Positions 10,881-24,389 of a stretch of 64,000 bases of DNA are shown piece by piece. The notes beneath the pieces are model-generated. The model was not told the origin of the DNA. It ran no database searches and saw only the letters and a list, made by a program, of their open reading frames with translations. The first letter of the stretch is position 1, and every line of letters starts with the position of its first letter. The translations under genes and the position numbers were made by a program. Origin of the DNA: Lonicera japonica (taxonomy: Eukaryota; Streptophyta; Magnoliopsida; Dipsacales; Caprifoliaceae); the NCBI GenBank assembly GCA_021464415.1, contig CM038467.1, positions 26,901,248-26,965,247 of the forward strand, written 5' to 3'.

Positions 10881-12149
10881 TATTCCATAAAACTTGCTAA
10901 GAGCCATTTTTCAATGTGGGTTGGTCAAATTTTTGGTCACTTGCAATTATTTATATCTATACTCTTTATAAAAGTATGAATAACATAAATGTTTTTTCCT
11001 TATTTTATGAAAACAAATATGCCTTTGATTTTAAACAAATGATTTTAAAATTTACATTAAATAAAACAGTATAACTCCATATATTTTTATATATTAATAT
11101 TATGATTTCAAATAAATTTAAACGCTACTTTATTTGGCTAAGATAATTAAATATAGATTTTAAGATTTACATTTAATAAAACACTATAACTGTATAACTC
11201 CGTCTATTTTTATATTAATATTAGTATTCCAAATAAATTTAAACTCTACTTTATTTTGGTTAATATAATTAAACAAGTAAAGAGTTTGTGCTGAATTGGT
11301 GTTTTTTTACTAGACTTCTATATAAATTCATAGCAAAATTCCCAAGAAAGAACCTATTTAAAATATTGTGCTAAAATTACATACGTTAATTAGAATTTCA
11401 TTACAAAACTCTACACAAACGTATATCTATATATATATATATATATTAAACTCTACTTTATTTGATTGCTTTTAATATTATATATTTAAATTTAAATTTA
11501 TTTATATACTCTAAAACTTATTTGTTTATTTATAATTATGTTTAAAGTTTAAAACAGAAAAAATGAAAATATTGTAATTGTGGCTCATTAAAACATTCTT
11601 GTTGATTTAGTTATTTTAATATTTTATATTTTAACTGTTATATAATTTATTATTTATATGAGCATTATATTATTGTTTGGTAGTCTGATAAAATATTTAT
11701 CTTATATACATTATCATGCTATATAATCTATTATTTATGTGAGTGTTACGCTATAGTTTGGTATTGTGATAAAAACATTTATGTTATAAATCATTGGGCT
11801 ATATAATCTATTATTTATATGAATGTTATATTGTTGTTTGGACTGTGCATAATAATCCATTTAATATAATTAACTATAGACCAATTCTAAAAATTTATTA
11901 AAAAAAATATTAGTTTCCTATATATCTGGTCAAGAATCTGCTTGGACACCTATGCACAAATAAAATTCAACACGACAAATTCTTATCATGTATCTACAAC
12001 ATTTTTTTATAATTGACCAATTATATGATTTTCTTATAAATATTAATTGAATTTTATACTTGATACTATTTTTTATTTTTTTTATTTCATACTAATTATT
12101 CAATTCTTCGTATGCACGTATTCATTAATGGATTTAATTACCCTTGTCA
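10881..12149. repeat. A+T-rich intergenic region with tandem repeats
   Basis: A duplicated unit of about 125-130 bases spans about 11030-11270 (each copy has AAATAAATTTAAACKCTACTTTATTT). Three imperfect copies of a unit near 85-90 bases with CTATATAATCTATTATTTAT lie at about 11637-11860. No coding signal is seen. Confidence 0.55.
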
Positions 12150-13270
12150 AGTAATAAAACCACGTGCAACGCACATACACAAAAATAGTATATCAAAAAT
12201 ACCCGTATGGCTAGATTTAAATGAAAAAAAAAGTCATTTTCACAACGCCAAATCTCACTTAATTTATATCCAAATGTTGCTATCCATATATGGTTGAAAG
12301 AATATTGCAACAAAGATTATGAATATGGTAATAATATTAACTTTATATGCCTCTAAATCGCTGCCAAATTTGGAGAAAAAATCAAATTTATAAAACAACA
12401 AATTTCATAAAGCAATATTCGCAAGGCCATATCTTACTCAATTCACATCCAAATGATACGTTCTATGCATAGTTGAAAAAATAGTGCAATACAGATTATA
12501 CATATGCTAATAATATGCATTTTATATGCCTCTAAATCACTGAAAATTTGGAAAAAAATTACATTTTTAAAATAACAAGTTTCACAAGGCCATATCTTAC
12601 TTGGTTTACATCCAAATGATGCATTACATGTATATTTTGAAAGATATTGCAACATAGATTATATATGCTAATAAAATGATATTTTTATCAACTTTGGCAG
12701 TAATTTAGAGGCATATAAAATGCTTATTGTTGAATATTATTATTTATTAGAGCATATATAATCTATGTTGCAATATATTTCCATCCATACATGGAACGCA
12801 TCACTTGGAAGTGAATCGAGTAAGATGTGACCCTTGTGAAGATGGCTTTGTGAAACTTCTTATTTTAAAAATGTGATTTTTCCACTTTAGCAGCAATTTA
12901 TAGGCATACATAATTTCTTATTATTGGATATTATTAGCGTAGATATAATCTATGTTCCAAGATCTTTCCAACCATATGTGAATGCATTATTTGAATAAGT
13001 AAAATATAACCTTATGAAGATGGCATTGTGAAACTCGTTTTAAAATTATGATTTTTTCCCAAATTTTGAAGCGATTTAGATGCATATAAATTGCTTGTTG
13101 TTGAACATTATTACCATGTATGTAATTTATGTTGCAAGATCTTTTCAACCATATATAGATTGCATCATTTGGATGTGAATCGAATAAGATACGACCTTAT
13201 GAAAATGGCTTAATTTTCATTTAAATCTAGCAACAGGGGTACTTTTTGTATTGTACAAAATATTTAACAG
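12150..13270. repeat. 1.1-kb fold-back built of repeated units
   Basis: Three direct units of roughly 100-185 bases (about 12235-12399, 12400-12577, 12578-12680), each carrying GCCATATCTTACTC or a variant, CATCCAAATGATGC, TTGCAACATAGATTATATATG and TATATGCCTCTAAATC, are followed from about 12690 to 13230 by inverted copies of the same units. The outermost parts also pair: CTAGATTTAAATGAAAA at about 12211 and its complement at about 13225. The whole can fold into a hairpin with arms near 0.5 kb. No transposase or clear target duplication was found. Confidence 0.7.
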
Positions 13271-13862
13271 TTTAACTTATTGACCGGACGAAAACCTTCC
13301 AAATGGGTGTCAAATGGGAGTTAATGCAAACTTTAGGTGTCAAAAGGGGAATATGTGTAAATAAATGAGAGCCAAAAGGTAAATAACCCTTTTATTTAAA
13401 TGAGTCCTCACAAAAGTCAAATACTACTTATTACTTAAATCTCATCCATTTATTTTTCTTGAATGCTAGTAAAAGCCCTTAAAATCTAATTTTAACATCC
13501 ATGCTTAATTTTTAATTTTAAAAAAGCACCCTCATTAATTAAAACACCCTAAAAAAATATGTAAAAGACTTATTACTCAGTATTTAACTTACTTCTTTAT
13601 TTTGGGAGGATGGAGAGTTGTTACCACTATACAAGTCAAACATCATAGACAAAGTGTTAATTTTTGATTGGTTGGAGTTCCTCCTTCTAAAAATACTTTC
13701 ATAGTAGTATTAATTAAAATTATAAGAGAAAACACCAAACACCCCATGAGCATTTTTGTACGACACTTACGCGAAATCTCTGTTACTTTATTATATACTT
13801 TCAATAAATTAATCAATGTGAAAAAAATAACAATATATATATAATTTATATGTAAATATACA
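13271..13862. other. A+T-rich intergenic sequence
   Basis: No gene recognised. About 13280-13400 (GGTGTCAAATGGGAG..GGTAAATAACCC) resembles the subterminal part of a MULE-like element, but its partner end was not located. Confidence 0.3.
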
Positions 13863-14275
13863 CAGTGGCGTAGCCAAAAAATTTTGTTAGTAGGTTCATC
13901 AAATATTATACAAAAATAAATAAATTCATAGATTATAACATCATATATATATATACTTACAATAGGAGTAACAAAAAAAAGTATTAGGCCTTTACAATTA
14001 TCTATATAGAAGGTTGGAAAATGGGACAAATGTATAAAGAGAAAAAAATATAAAAGCAAGTATAAAGGATAAAGTGTCTTGTGTAAGTTACATTTAATAA
14101 TATTATTATTTTTAAAATTTGACCCGGTAATGTCTTTTATTTTTTTTAAAATCAAGTAGTGTCAAACACACACCATAATGCTAAAGAGTGCAAAAAATAT
14201 TATATCTTGTCCCTTTATTTTTATAATTCAAGTGGGGTCAACTTACCCCACTATCTTAAGTCTAGCCACGCCCCT
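13863..14275. mobile_element. hAT-like MITE (CAGTGGCG family)
   Basis: Left end CAGTGGCGTAGCCA; right end, reverse-complemented, AGGGGCGTGGCTAGA. It is flanked on both sides by the identical 9-mer AAATATACA (13854-13862 and 14276-14284), of which 8 bases would be the hAT-size duplication. The interior is A+T-rich and non-coding. A related element sits at 56246-56634. Confidence 0.75.
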
Positions 14276-15004
14276 AAATATACATGAGTGAATTGTGTTG
14301 AAGGAAAGAAAATTTACCCTCTATTAAGGAGGTCATGAGTTTGAACGTCGTTTCCTATTGCTAAAAAATTCCACTTGTTCTAATTAAATTGTTAAATGCA
14401 AAAGCAGAAAAAGGGAAAACAAATAAATAAGAGATCGAGTGTATCATCACCGTAAGAAAAAAAAAAGAAAGGAACACTTACTTATTTTAAGTGCGTAAAA
14501 TGGTTTGCATTTTTCTATCAGCCGAGTCAAAGATGGAGGCCTCTCTAGTCACGAAGGAGGAAGCAAAATGTAAGAAAAAACTGGGCGCCTTAAAAGTCAT
14601 AGAATGTAACTAGTTTCTTTGATTTTTTTTAAAAAGGGGGTTAAAATTAAATGTTTAGGGCGCCTATACTAACACCCATTTTACTAACTAGTGGTTTTTA
14701 TTATTACTCTCCTTTAGAGTCATTGCCATCCAGGACCCCATCCTAAATTTTTCTTTTGATATTGCACTTCATACAAAACTCAATTCTGATTACCGCCCCA
14801 AATTAGTTCCGAACATATATGCATGCTTATGAAGGGATTGAAACCCATGACATCTAATTAGTTAAGAGTCATGATACTCAATTTGGCTATCCTAATTTAA
14901 TTCTTGTACCCTCTCTTATACTCTTCACAAAATGAGAACCTAACGTTCTGCTAGTATAAATCTTAGTAAAATGATGAACATCACAAGAAGAGGGAGAAAA
15001 AAAA

Positions 15005-16257
15005 AATAACCTGAAGTTTGGGGTCACTGCAATCTGGGCCCTGATGTTTCAATTCAAGCAATCTTGAATCCAAATGTTATTTTCTGTTGCAATGTTGATA
15101 TCCGTCTAACTCCATCCATAATGGACGGAAATCTGACGTGGTACTCCATCACAGCAAATAAGTTGACATGGCTGCCAACGTGGCATTACTTCTCATTGTG
15201 ATGCATTAACCTACCTCTTTATAATATCTTTCTCTATCATCAACTTTTTAGAAAAATTAAAAATACCACAACATTAAATTCATAAATTATAATCTTTTAA
15301 ATTTTTTAAATATTACATAAATTACATAATTCGTTTTTGAAAGATCATAAATTACATAATTCCATCTTTAATTCCTGCAAAAAGTTTAACACAGTAGTCT
15401 ATAAAAAAAATTATTTAGGTGGGGATCAGGTTTCTTAACTTTAAATTGAATTCTTTTAAAAAATAAAAACGTATTATTTTTAAATCCATCAACACATTCC
15501 CAAATCTATATCACAAAAAACCATTTTTTCCCCTAAAAACAAGTAAATTAATCAAAAGGTTAAAAATGATTATCAAATTAAAATTAAAATATTCCATATT
15601 GGGTCGAACCAGACCAGTAGCCCCACACAATCATTTTTAAATAGAAAAAACAATATAGATCTATCCAATAAAATCCATTGCAATTATAAAGTTATGTATG
15701 GAAAATTGCAAAACAAAATTATATAATTTACCTTACTCTATTTAAAAAGCATAGGTAAAGCGCTAAGTAAAATGGCATATTAATTTGGATGATATGTACG
15801 ACGCTGTTGAGAACAAATTTTATGTCATGCATTGGGGATGCCCAAATACAAGAATTTAGAAAGAAATATTAGAATACAAAATAGAAATTAAGACGTACCT
15901 AATATAAAAAAAATCATTTATACCCTAGTTCGACATAATTCATCAATTTCAAACTAAAATTAAAGGCAATCTTTTTTACGGTCAGAAAAAAAATCGTTTA
16001 AAAAATTAAAAAAAAATGAGTTCACTTTTATGTATGGGAAGTAATAATGCCATGCTGGCGCCCATGTTAGCTTAGTTTTGCTTTTGCTGTGCTGGAGTGC
16101 CATGTAAGACTTTCGTCCATTTTTATGAATGGAGTTAGACGGATAATCAACGTTGCAACAAAAAAAATAACATTGAAGTCAAGTCAAGATTGCTTCAATT
16201 GAAACATCAGGGGTCAATATTGCATCGACCCCCAAACTTCAATTTTTATTTTTTTTT
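15005..16257. mobile_element. Non-autonomous element with ~190-base terminal inverted repeats
   Basis: The left arm (about 15008-15190; CTGAAGTTTGGGGTCACTGC, then GATGTTTCAATTCAAGCAAT) is repeated inverted at the right (about 16060-16255). The arms pair over roughly 180-190 bases with gaps. The paralogous segment at about 60715-60740 lacks it: AAACATCACTAGATCGCGATATGCCAAC there is uninterrupted. The length of the arms fits a Mutator-like element; a clean target duplication was not identified. The interior has no recognisable gene. Confidence 0.75.
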
Positions 16258-19013
16258 CATGATATGCCAACACTAATTTACAAAAATTATGAGAGAAACA
16301 AAATAGGAAGACTTTTGGTTCTCCTTCAATTTATGAATTGGACAATTTAAAATTGTTTAATTTGTGAATTATCTAATTTAAGTGTTTGTTTATAAAAATG
16401 AACTAATATATAAAGTTATAAACTAAACTTAATACCTAAGATATTAAATAAGAAAACGTAAAGACAGAGTTGAAATTCCATAACTTATAACTTTCATACA
16501 AGTTCGTGCAAAAAAGATCACACCACAACGTTTTTTGTTGAAATGAAAAAAATTATAATTAATTAATTTACAGTAAAACAGTTACAAATGAGATAATTAA
16601 TGCAACCAAACGAGCGAAAATTAAGAATTGCGCAAGAAATAAGCTCACCGCAATCAGATGAAATGTTCTTGAAGCTTAATTAGCCTTCATCTATGCTTGA
16701 TTGTTTCCGGAATTTCACCTAAAAGAAAGCCAATTGCCATCACATTTAGCTACATGATCATAAAACTTGGGACATGAATAAATACAGTGAAGTAGATTGT
16801 GTTTGGAAAGTGAACTAAAGAAAGGAATTTTATTTTATTTTTTAAAAAAGAAAAGTTGAAAAGTGACAGAAGTTATGTAGGGCCTAATAATTCACCAACC
16901 AACTCAATGCACTATTAACTGAAAAAATGGACTAAAAACATTTTAAAATTTTATTGTATTTACTTAATTTTGTTTTCGTCCTTTTATTCTCTTATGTGTT
17001 ATTATTGTAATTAGGCTCGTTTTTTTTTACATTAAATGACTTATAACTTTTTCGCTGGAAGCAGATCGACTGCATTATACTTTGAGATATTTTGACTTTG
17101 AGCCCTGCGTTTTGGGCCATATCTGTGTTGGCACCGCATTTTATTTCGTTTGTCACTTGCATTTGCGTTTGCATTTGCACCCCGCCGCCCACCATTAGTA
17201 AAGTCTGTTAACTATAGTCAAATCATGTTTTCTCTTTACCAAAATTTTCTTATAACAATTCACCTCATTTTTTATTTTAATTTGAGTTTGGATTCTAATT
17301 TAATATATCTACTTTTTATTATAGGAAAATTGTGCTTCAGATATATTACAACTTTAATTTTATAGCATGTCTGGTTAATTTGAGACATTTTCTTCTTTTG
17401 ACTTTTTTTTTTTGAATAATTCTTACGTTTATCTTCTTGTTTGATTTTCTTGTGATATATGTTTGAATTTATTTTCATTGATTAATTTCGAATTCAATTG
17501 TATATTTATTTTCTTATATTTATCTTTAAGAAGGGTAGCTAGTATTGAAATTCAACTTAATTAATTGAAACGAATAAAATAATTAATATTTTGTCCTTAA
17601 TCAAAAAATTATCCTTTAAACGATATATTTTATTATAACTACCATTTATGTAATATCCTTTCTATTAAATAAATTTGTTGTCGTCTTGTTTATTTATCCT
17701 TTCAAACATCTTTATCTTGAGAAAATTATGTCATTTGTTTTAAGCTAATATAAGAATCGTTTACATTGAATTGTATACTACACATACTAAAGTTTGATAC
17801 AAACTAAAAGGAACAATAAAAATGAATAAATATCTTTAAAACATAGTAGTGGCACATATGTGTAGTAAAATTGATTTTATAACATGATTATGTTGTCTTA
17901 CTAAAAGAACATCAGTTCATGAGGGAAAAAGTGTGATTTGAGTAATTATTGTGATTGTGTTATCATTGACCCAAATTAATTTTCGAAATTACCTGTCAAT
18001 AGGAATAATTTTCATATTACACAAAAGCAATAGATTTAGAAAATAAATAAGCCAAATTTACAAATTAAAATGATCAGAATGACAACGTAAGCTAAAGTAC
18101 GTACATTAAGATTTAAGATTCTTAACTCATTCATAACATTTTAGAATTTTAAAAATTTGCCATGTTTACTATTAATTTTATACAATACTAATTAAAATGT
18201 ATGAAGAATACCATTATACCAGTCATGTTATTTCGAAACATTGTACTGGGTTAAATTTGTAAGTAAAACTTGAAATTTCTTGTAATATTTACTTTGTAAC
18301 CAAGAACAACATTGCTCACTTTTCAATGAAGTTGTGTGCGCAAACTCAAAATACCGACCGACTAGCTAGTTAACTAACCAGATTTACTAATGATAGGGTG
18401 CAAATAGAAAAATCATAAAATATAAAGTGCAAACTCAAAATATCTATTATACACTTTTTTTGGGTGTATATCTCTTATACTTTTTCTTGAATTGGTAGTA
18501 TTACTCAATTATATATGTTAAATTCGCATATATATATGTTAAACACCCGTGCTTCTCTATACACACATATCTATTTCTTAGGCTCCTCCAAACTAAACTA
18601 AGAATCTACTATTTCTTTTCGAAAATGTCTTAAATTTGGAGTACAGTTTTTTCTCAATTTTTTCATGGATATAATCATATAATCAAATTCCATTATAGTA
18701 AATAAGTGTTGTGCATGATCATTAATCATAGTAAAATTAGTGTATCATTAAAAAGATAAATCGTTAAAAAATATATACTAGAAAAGGTGGTATGTATGTT
18801 AAAACCCATACTCATCACATGATATATAATTATGTATGTGAAGTGATATGATATATACACATGATATCAAATGGTCAGTATTATTTAAGTTTGGGGTCGT
18901 GGGTTAAGTCCATTTTTAAGCATTATGTTTATTACTACTTTTGAAGTACGAAGAGTAATTTTGTAATCTTATAGACTAACCAAAATCTCTTCTAATGGAT
19001 TATCCATAGTATT

Positions 19014-19745
19014 TGGGTGCGCATGGTTCGGAATTGATTGGTTACTACTTAAACTTAAATCAAACCAATTTAATCGGTTCCAAAAATTTTGTACCAAATT
19101 TAAACTAATTATATGAAAAAAACAAACCAACCCAAACCAAACAATAATGGATTGGTTCAATTGGATTGTCAGTTATAAAATTTAGTTAAAAAAATAAGTT
19201 ACATAGAAATAAGATAAGAAATACATATTATCAATGAGCCAACACTAAATACATTATATTTTTATGCTAAGAGCCAACACTTTATTTTATACGGTAATGA
19301 TCTATTTTAAACTTACTAACCTTTGCCTTCGTTAATGTTTAATAAGTTTAAAAAGTATTTAAATAAAATCAAATTTTGAATGGGTACAATTTTGGATTTT
19401 GAATCTTTTAGTAGAATTAATCACTTATCTTTATCAATTATAGTATATCTATGGACCTAGGTGCAGAATACTTGTGAACTATGAACTAGTTGACCAACAA
19501 ATTAAAAATTATACAATACACATACACATATATAAATAATATATTATTATTATTATTATCATCATCATCATCATCGTCTAAATAATATATATTATTTCCT
19601 CAAGAAAATAATAGATATTATTATTATTATTATTATTAATTTATCAGTACGTAGATTGGGTTGATTAACGCAAAGGTTATACTGAGAATCAAACCGATCC
19701 AATAAATTAAAGCCGGACTGATTTAGTTACTGTGTGCACACCTCG
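19014..19745. mobile_element. Possible hAT-like MITE
   Basis: Left end TGGGTGCGCATGG and right end CGAGGTGTGCACA (complemented) form an imperfect inverted repeat; flanks are ATAGTATT (19006-19013) and ATAGTATA (19746-19753), 7 of 8 identical. The interior has GGTT/AACC-rich motifs as in hAT MITEs and a microsatellite (ATT, ATC units) at about 19535-19640. Its right end is also present in segmental copy B near 63180, so insertion predates that duplication. Confidence 0.4.
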
Positions 19746-20184
19746 ATAGTATAGATGAAATTAAGTAAGGCTTGGATGACAATTTAGAACAAAGCAATTA
19801 CACAAAATAAAATACTAAAGAGAGAGAGAGAGAGAGAAAGAAAATGGAGGAGAGAATGAAGAAAGTAACCTTTGTTCAGAGCAAGCCAAACATCTTTGAA
19901 ATTCAATAATCATGAGTGCTGCCGATCGACTAACGGAAATTTGTTTCTAGAGAAAAATTGAAGTTCAAATGCTAATTCCTCCCTAAAATCCCTTTCTTTA
20001 TCATAATTCTTCCAAAAACATAAAGTTAAAAACAAAATTTATTATAAGAAAGGAGAGAGAGAGAGAGATTTCAACTATGAAGTTCTTGGAGAAGATAATG
20101 AGGCCTTTTCATCCAACCTCCCTGTTACACTGATAATTCCCATCAAGGAAAAACCCTCAATTTTTTTCATTCTGGACAAAATTA

Positions 20185-20722
20185 TAGGGTAAAACTCACT
20201 AGACCCTTCAAACTATCAATTTTTTGGCACTAAATTTTTTTATTTTTTAAAAGTGATACTAAACCTCTTGATTTAACTGTTACTGACACTTAACTCTTAA
20301 AGTTAACAAATTTATTAAAATACTAACAAAATGGTTGTCATATGCCTCCCATGTAAGCACCAATGTACAAAAATACACTAATTTATCTATTTAAAAATAA
20401 TTTTTTTGAATTACCTTCATTTATTTTATAAAAACACCCGTTAATCATCTCTTATGTTCAACTACATAGTGGGTGTTTTGTAAAATAGGTGAGGGTAATT
20501 CAAAAAATTTATGTTTAAATGGATAAATTGTTGTATTTTTGTCCTTGGTACCCACATGAAAAGCACATGACAACCATTGTGTTAGTGTTTTAACAGATTT
20601 GTCAACTTTGGGGGTTAAGTGTTAATAACTGTTACATCAGGGGGTTTAGTGTCACTTTCAGAAAATTAGGGGTTTAATGCCAAAAAGTGATAGTTTGAGG
20701 GTGCTTAGTATTTTTTAGCCGG
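20185..20722. mobile_element. Fold-back element
   Basis: The left half (from AGGGTAAAACTCACTAGACC) and right half (ending GGGTGCTTAGTATTTTTTAG) are inverted copies over about 250 bases each, e.g. ATGGTTGTCATATGCCTCCC at 20330 against its complement at 20560-20580, with the turning point near 20455-20465. It contains no coding sequence and no secure target duplication. Confidence 0.65.
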
Positions 20723-20741
20723 TAATTTAAAGAATAATCTA

Positions 20742-21498
20742 TCTATATTACAAAAAAGCACCTTTGACTAAAACTTTCTCTAAAAAGTATATAAGAATAT
20801 AATCGATAGAAATATACATATTATGCTGTGCATTAATTCTACAATAATAGATTAGTTTTACATATATATTAAGATGTCAAATCAAAGTTAAAACATCCAT
20901 ACCAACAATAAACACGCAACAAACTCTCACACAATAATAATTTTGTCTAAATTAAAAATATCATAACTTAAAATAAAAAATTTAAAATTTACTAATAAAG
21001 ATCAATTAAACAAGATCCATCATAACTATAAAATTATGTAAAAAAATATTACATAACATTTAAGAAAGTAATTTATGTGTTCGTACATTATTTGTCATAT
21101 CAGTCTATCATTTTTTTAGTGTTCACGGTGTCCAAATTTTTTACTATTTTCAAATCATACGGTCAGATGTAATTATATTATTTTCACATTTAGCTTGAGT
21201 TTAATTTGTTAAAAAATTATTTTGTCGATATCAAAATAAGATCAAAAAATACATATAAGTAAAAGATTCTTTAAAAATTTAAAAACAAGTCGGTCCAATG
21301 CGATCTACTTTTAATTTTTCTAGCATGAAAATATATTGAACCTACATTTTAGTTATTCAAAACATTAGATTAAGTTAGACAATGGATTCAAAATAGACTA
21401 ACTGATGTTTGTCAATTTAGATTTAGACGTTACTCTTTTTTATTATATTATTAAATCTTATTTATTTCAACGTGCCGAATGACACATGTATACCCTAG
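20742..21498 (+). mobile_element. Non-autonomous Helitron
   Basis: Begins TCTATATTACAAAAAAGCAC after an A and ends CCCTAG before a T, the canonical A|TC...CTAG|T Helitron layout. A (now imperfect) palindrome CGTGCCGAATGACACA lies just before the end. Relatives with the same start (TCTATATTATAAA) and internal AAGATGTCACATCAAAGTT block occur at 31862-32442 (+) and 33341-34256 (-). No Rep/helicase coding sequence. Confidence 0.75.
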
Positions 21499-22590
21499 TA
21501 TGTAACCAAGTATAGCACACTTGATTTGACTACTAAAAATAACATCCAATAACCATGGATCAATTTTGATAATCTTATAACGAACTCATTCTCATTTCCT
21601 ATTTATTTTATTTTTGTTTTTATTTCTTTTAAAAAAATTGCACTTTTTCCCCCAAGAATGTAGAAGATTTTTTTACTTCTTTTTACCCAATCTTTTTCCC
21701 CTCTTAACATTTCCTCTCCTCTCTCATAGCCATCGGAATGCCACCGGAACCCGTTGCTGCCGCACTTTCGCCTGCAGCAGCTCCTATCTTTTAATAGATC
21801 TGGATATTTTGATCCTTCCTAAATTTTTGGCAGTAGTTATTTTGGAGTGGTTTTGCGATAGTTGACAGTTTAATGGAGTATCCAGGAATTTAATTGGGTT
21901 TTTCACCGTGTCCAATTTTTTGACTATTTTAAATTATACTGTTAAACGTAATTAGATTATTTTTACATTTGGCTTACATTTAATTTGTTATAAAATTATT
22001 TTGTCGAGATTAAAATAAGATCAAAAAAATATGATTAAAAGATTCTTGAAAAAATTAAAAGCAAGTCGGTCAAATCTAATCTACTTTTAGTTTTTCCATT
22101 ATGAAAATATATTGAATATTCGTTTCAATTGTTCAAAACATTATACTAGATTAGACTATGTGTTTAAAATAGATTAATTGATATTTGTTAATTTAAATTC
22201 GTCAGATGTTATTCTTTTTTATTCTAATTATTATCAAATTCTATTTATTTTATTGTGCTGGATGATCAAGTATACCCTATTATCTTACAAAGTATATTAC
22301 ACTTGATTCGACTACTAAAAAAAATATCCAATAAGTATGGGTCAATTTTGATAATCTAATGGTGGAGGTCATCCTCATCTCTTATTTATTTTATTTTTGT
22401 TTTTATTACTTTTAATAAAAATCACTTTTTTTAAAGAAGAATGTAGTAGAGTTTTTTTTTACTTCTTTTTACCCAATCTTTTTTCCCGCACAAACACTTC
22501 CTCTCCCATTCTCTTTCCTCTCCTCTCTCATAGCCATCAAAATTCCACCGGAACCCGCTGCTGCCGCAGTTTCGCCTGCAGCAGCACTAA
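21123..22590 (+). repeat. Tandem duplication of ~0.78 kb containing the Helitron 3' end
   Basis: The unit 21123-21902 is repeated at 21903-22590. Both contain the last ~375 bases of the Helitron and about 290 bases of flanking sequence including ATGCCACCGGAACCCGTTGC / ATTCCACCGGAACCCGCTGC and GCCTGCAGCAGC. Small open frames in each unit (21614-21865; 22397-22609) share the peptide LPNLF...FPLLSHSH and TGTRCC but are not preserved as one frame; I consider them non-coding. Confidence 0.8.
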
Positions 22591-22887
22591 CGATCGATCA
22601 TATTTATAATGCCCAAGCAAATTCATACTTCTATCATTTAAGTTTATATATATTTTACACGTTAAAGCTTTTATTCAAACTCCATTCCATTCTACTCCAC
22701 TCCATTCAATCTGTTAAAAAAAAGAATAAACTTTAGGATGCTTTTTTTATTGCAAAGTCGAAAAGTAAATAAGAAAATAATTAATTATTAAGAGATTTTT
22801 TTTTTCTACGGAATGTAATTCTTTGAGTAGTAGTGGATAAGAAAAAAGTTTAATTATCATCTTATTTTAAGATACTTCATAAAATTA

Positions 22888-23164
22888 GGAGGCTACTATT
22901 AACACACACCAAAACACTCTCTACACTTTAATATTGGCTCAACCCTCTAGAGTCGAGTGCGTATACATTGGCTCTGCCCCTAAGGACCGAGTATATTTTC
23001 ACATATTCGATTATTAGGGGTCGAGCCAGTGTAAATTTTTTTTTTACTCCAAAAATGGTTCGACCCCTAAATACCGAGTATGTTAACATATATTCGGTTC
23101 TTAAGGGTCGAGTAAATAAGATAAAGTGTTAGTGAGTATTTTGGTGTGTGTCAATAACGCCAAC
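22888..23164. mobile_element. PIF/Harbinger-like MITE
   Basis: Ends GGAGGCTACTATTAACACAC and, complemented, GTTGGCGTTATTGACACAC, followed by ACCAAAA on both sides; flanked by TTA (22885-22887 and 23165-23167), the TWA duplication of Harbinger/Tourist elements. The inside contains inverted GGGTCGAG/CTCGACCC motifs. Relatives at 26958-27730 and 63565-63750. Confidence 0.7.
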
Positions 23165-23174
23165 TTAAAATTAA

Positions 23175-24389
23175 GGGTAAATTACATTAAACCCCATGAA
23201 CTGAGTAGAGTTTCCGGGCCACCCCTAGAGAAAAATACCCGACAACATACAACCACAAATAAAGACAAAAAATGTTATAAACTGGTCAAAAAATAGCCAT
23301 TGGAATATTTTTTCCCCAAATTTCCTTTTTCTCCTAATTTAAACACATTTTCTATCGTCAACACAACTTCCTCTTATTTTTTTAATAGGTAATTTTTTTT
23401 CCTCATTATATTCATATTTTTCGGCTAATAAATTTTATAAATAATTATAATTTCATCATTTTCATATTTTTGGCTAGTAATCACATCAAATTTTACTTCA
23501 ATTAATTATAATATCTAATGTCACGTGGTGAGTCTACACCATTAAAGACTATATGGACACCTTATAGCACATAACCATAAATAAGGACCAAATCATTAAA
23601 AATTTATCCAAAAATAGCCGTTAGAACAATTTTTTTCCCCAATTTATGCTTTTCTCTTTATTTAATCATACTTCCTCACCCATTTCCTACCATTCATCAG
23701 TTATCAACACCATTTTTCTTTCATTTATCTACTGATAAATATTTTTTTCTCATTATTCTCGTTTTTTTTCCCATTAAGAAAAACCAAATAAAACATTTAA
23801 TAAAAAATAACAAGATTTTTTTATTTTTTTAAAAACTGCTAATAACACATCATTGATTTTATATAAAAATACATAAAACTCAAAAATAAAACAAACATAT
23901 CAATTTTTCCATCAAATCATAATAACGAAAACCTATATAAACTAAAACAAATCTAACTACTACATTTATTTAGATTACGTACACAATATGAAAACAAAAA
24001 TCAAGCACAAATTTTTTTAATGAAACATCAAATTACAATATGCACATTATATGGTAAGGACTAATTAATTTCAAGAGACTAACAACATTCCTTTTAAATT
24101 AAATTAAAAATAAAGTAACGGATGGATTTTTATTACTATTATTATTATTATTAAAAAAAAATTAGAGGGGTGGGGGGGTCGTCATTTGGGAAAAGCGTGC
24201 TAGTTCGGGGGATTTAGTGTAATTTATGCTTGGACATTTTTGTCACTTACTCCTTTCTGTTAACTGTGTGATAACAGCATGACCTAAATAAGCAAACATG
24301 TTAGTTCAGTGGGGTTTACTATAAGGTTTTTTTATGGGAGGCATTTCGAAAAACTGCGTTGGTTTTGGGGGGCCTAGTGTAATTTACCC
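23175..24389. mobile_element. MULE-like non-autonomous element
   Basis: Starts GGGTAAATTACATTAAACCC and ends GTGTAATTTACCC, with a perfect 9-base flanking duplication TAAAATTAA (23166-23174 and 24390-24398), the size expected for Mutator-like elements. Inside, a block of about 80 bases (ACAACATACAACCACAAATA ... TTTTTTCCCC) is repeated at about 23248 and 23560. No transposase. Confidence 0.8.

Larger units (their letters stand above)
14685..20110. repeat. Segmental duplication, copy A
   Basis: This interval aligns in order and in the same orientation with 60375-63557. Matching blocks include 14700-14985 with 60395-60720, 16260-16310 with 60735-60785, 16610-16800 with 60795-60975, 17035-17250 with 61000-61205, 17680-17800 with 61310-61430, 19230-19500 with 61495-61780 and 19640-20110 with 63060-63557. 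Differences are mostly insertions private to one copy (15.0-16.25 kb here; 61.9-63.0 kb in the other). No coding sequence was recognised in either copy outside the inserted elements. Confidence 0.85.

Noticed and set aside
13643..14155. 170-codon minus-strand frame rich in Ile, Phe and Tyr
   Set aside because: Hydrophobic composition expected from A+T-rich DNA; it overlaps most of a MITE and shows no domain.
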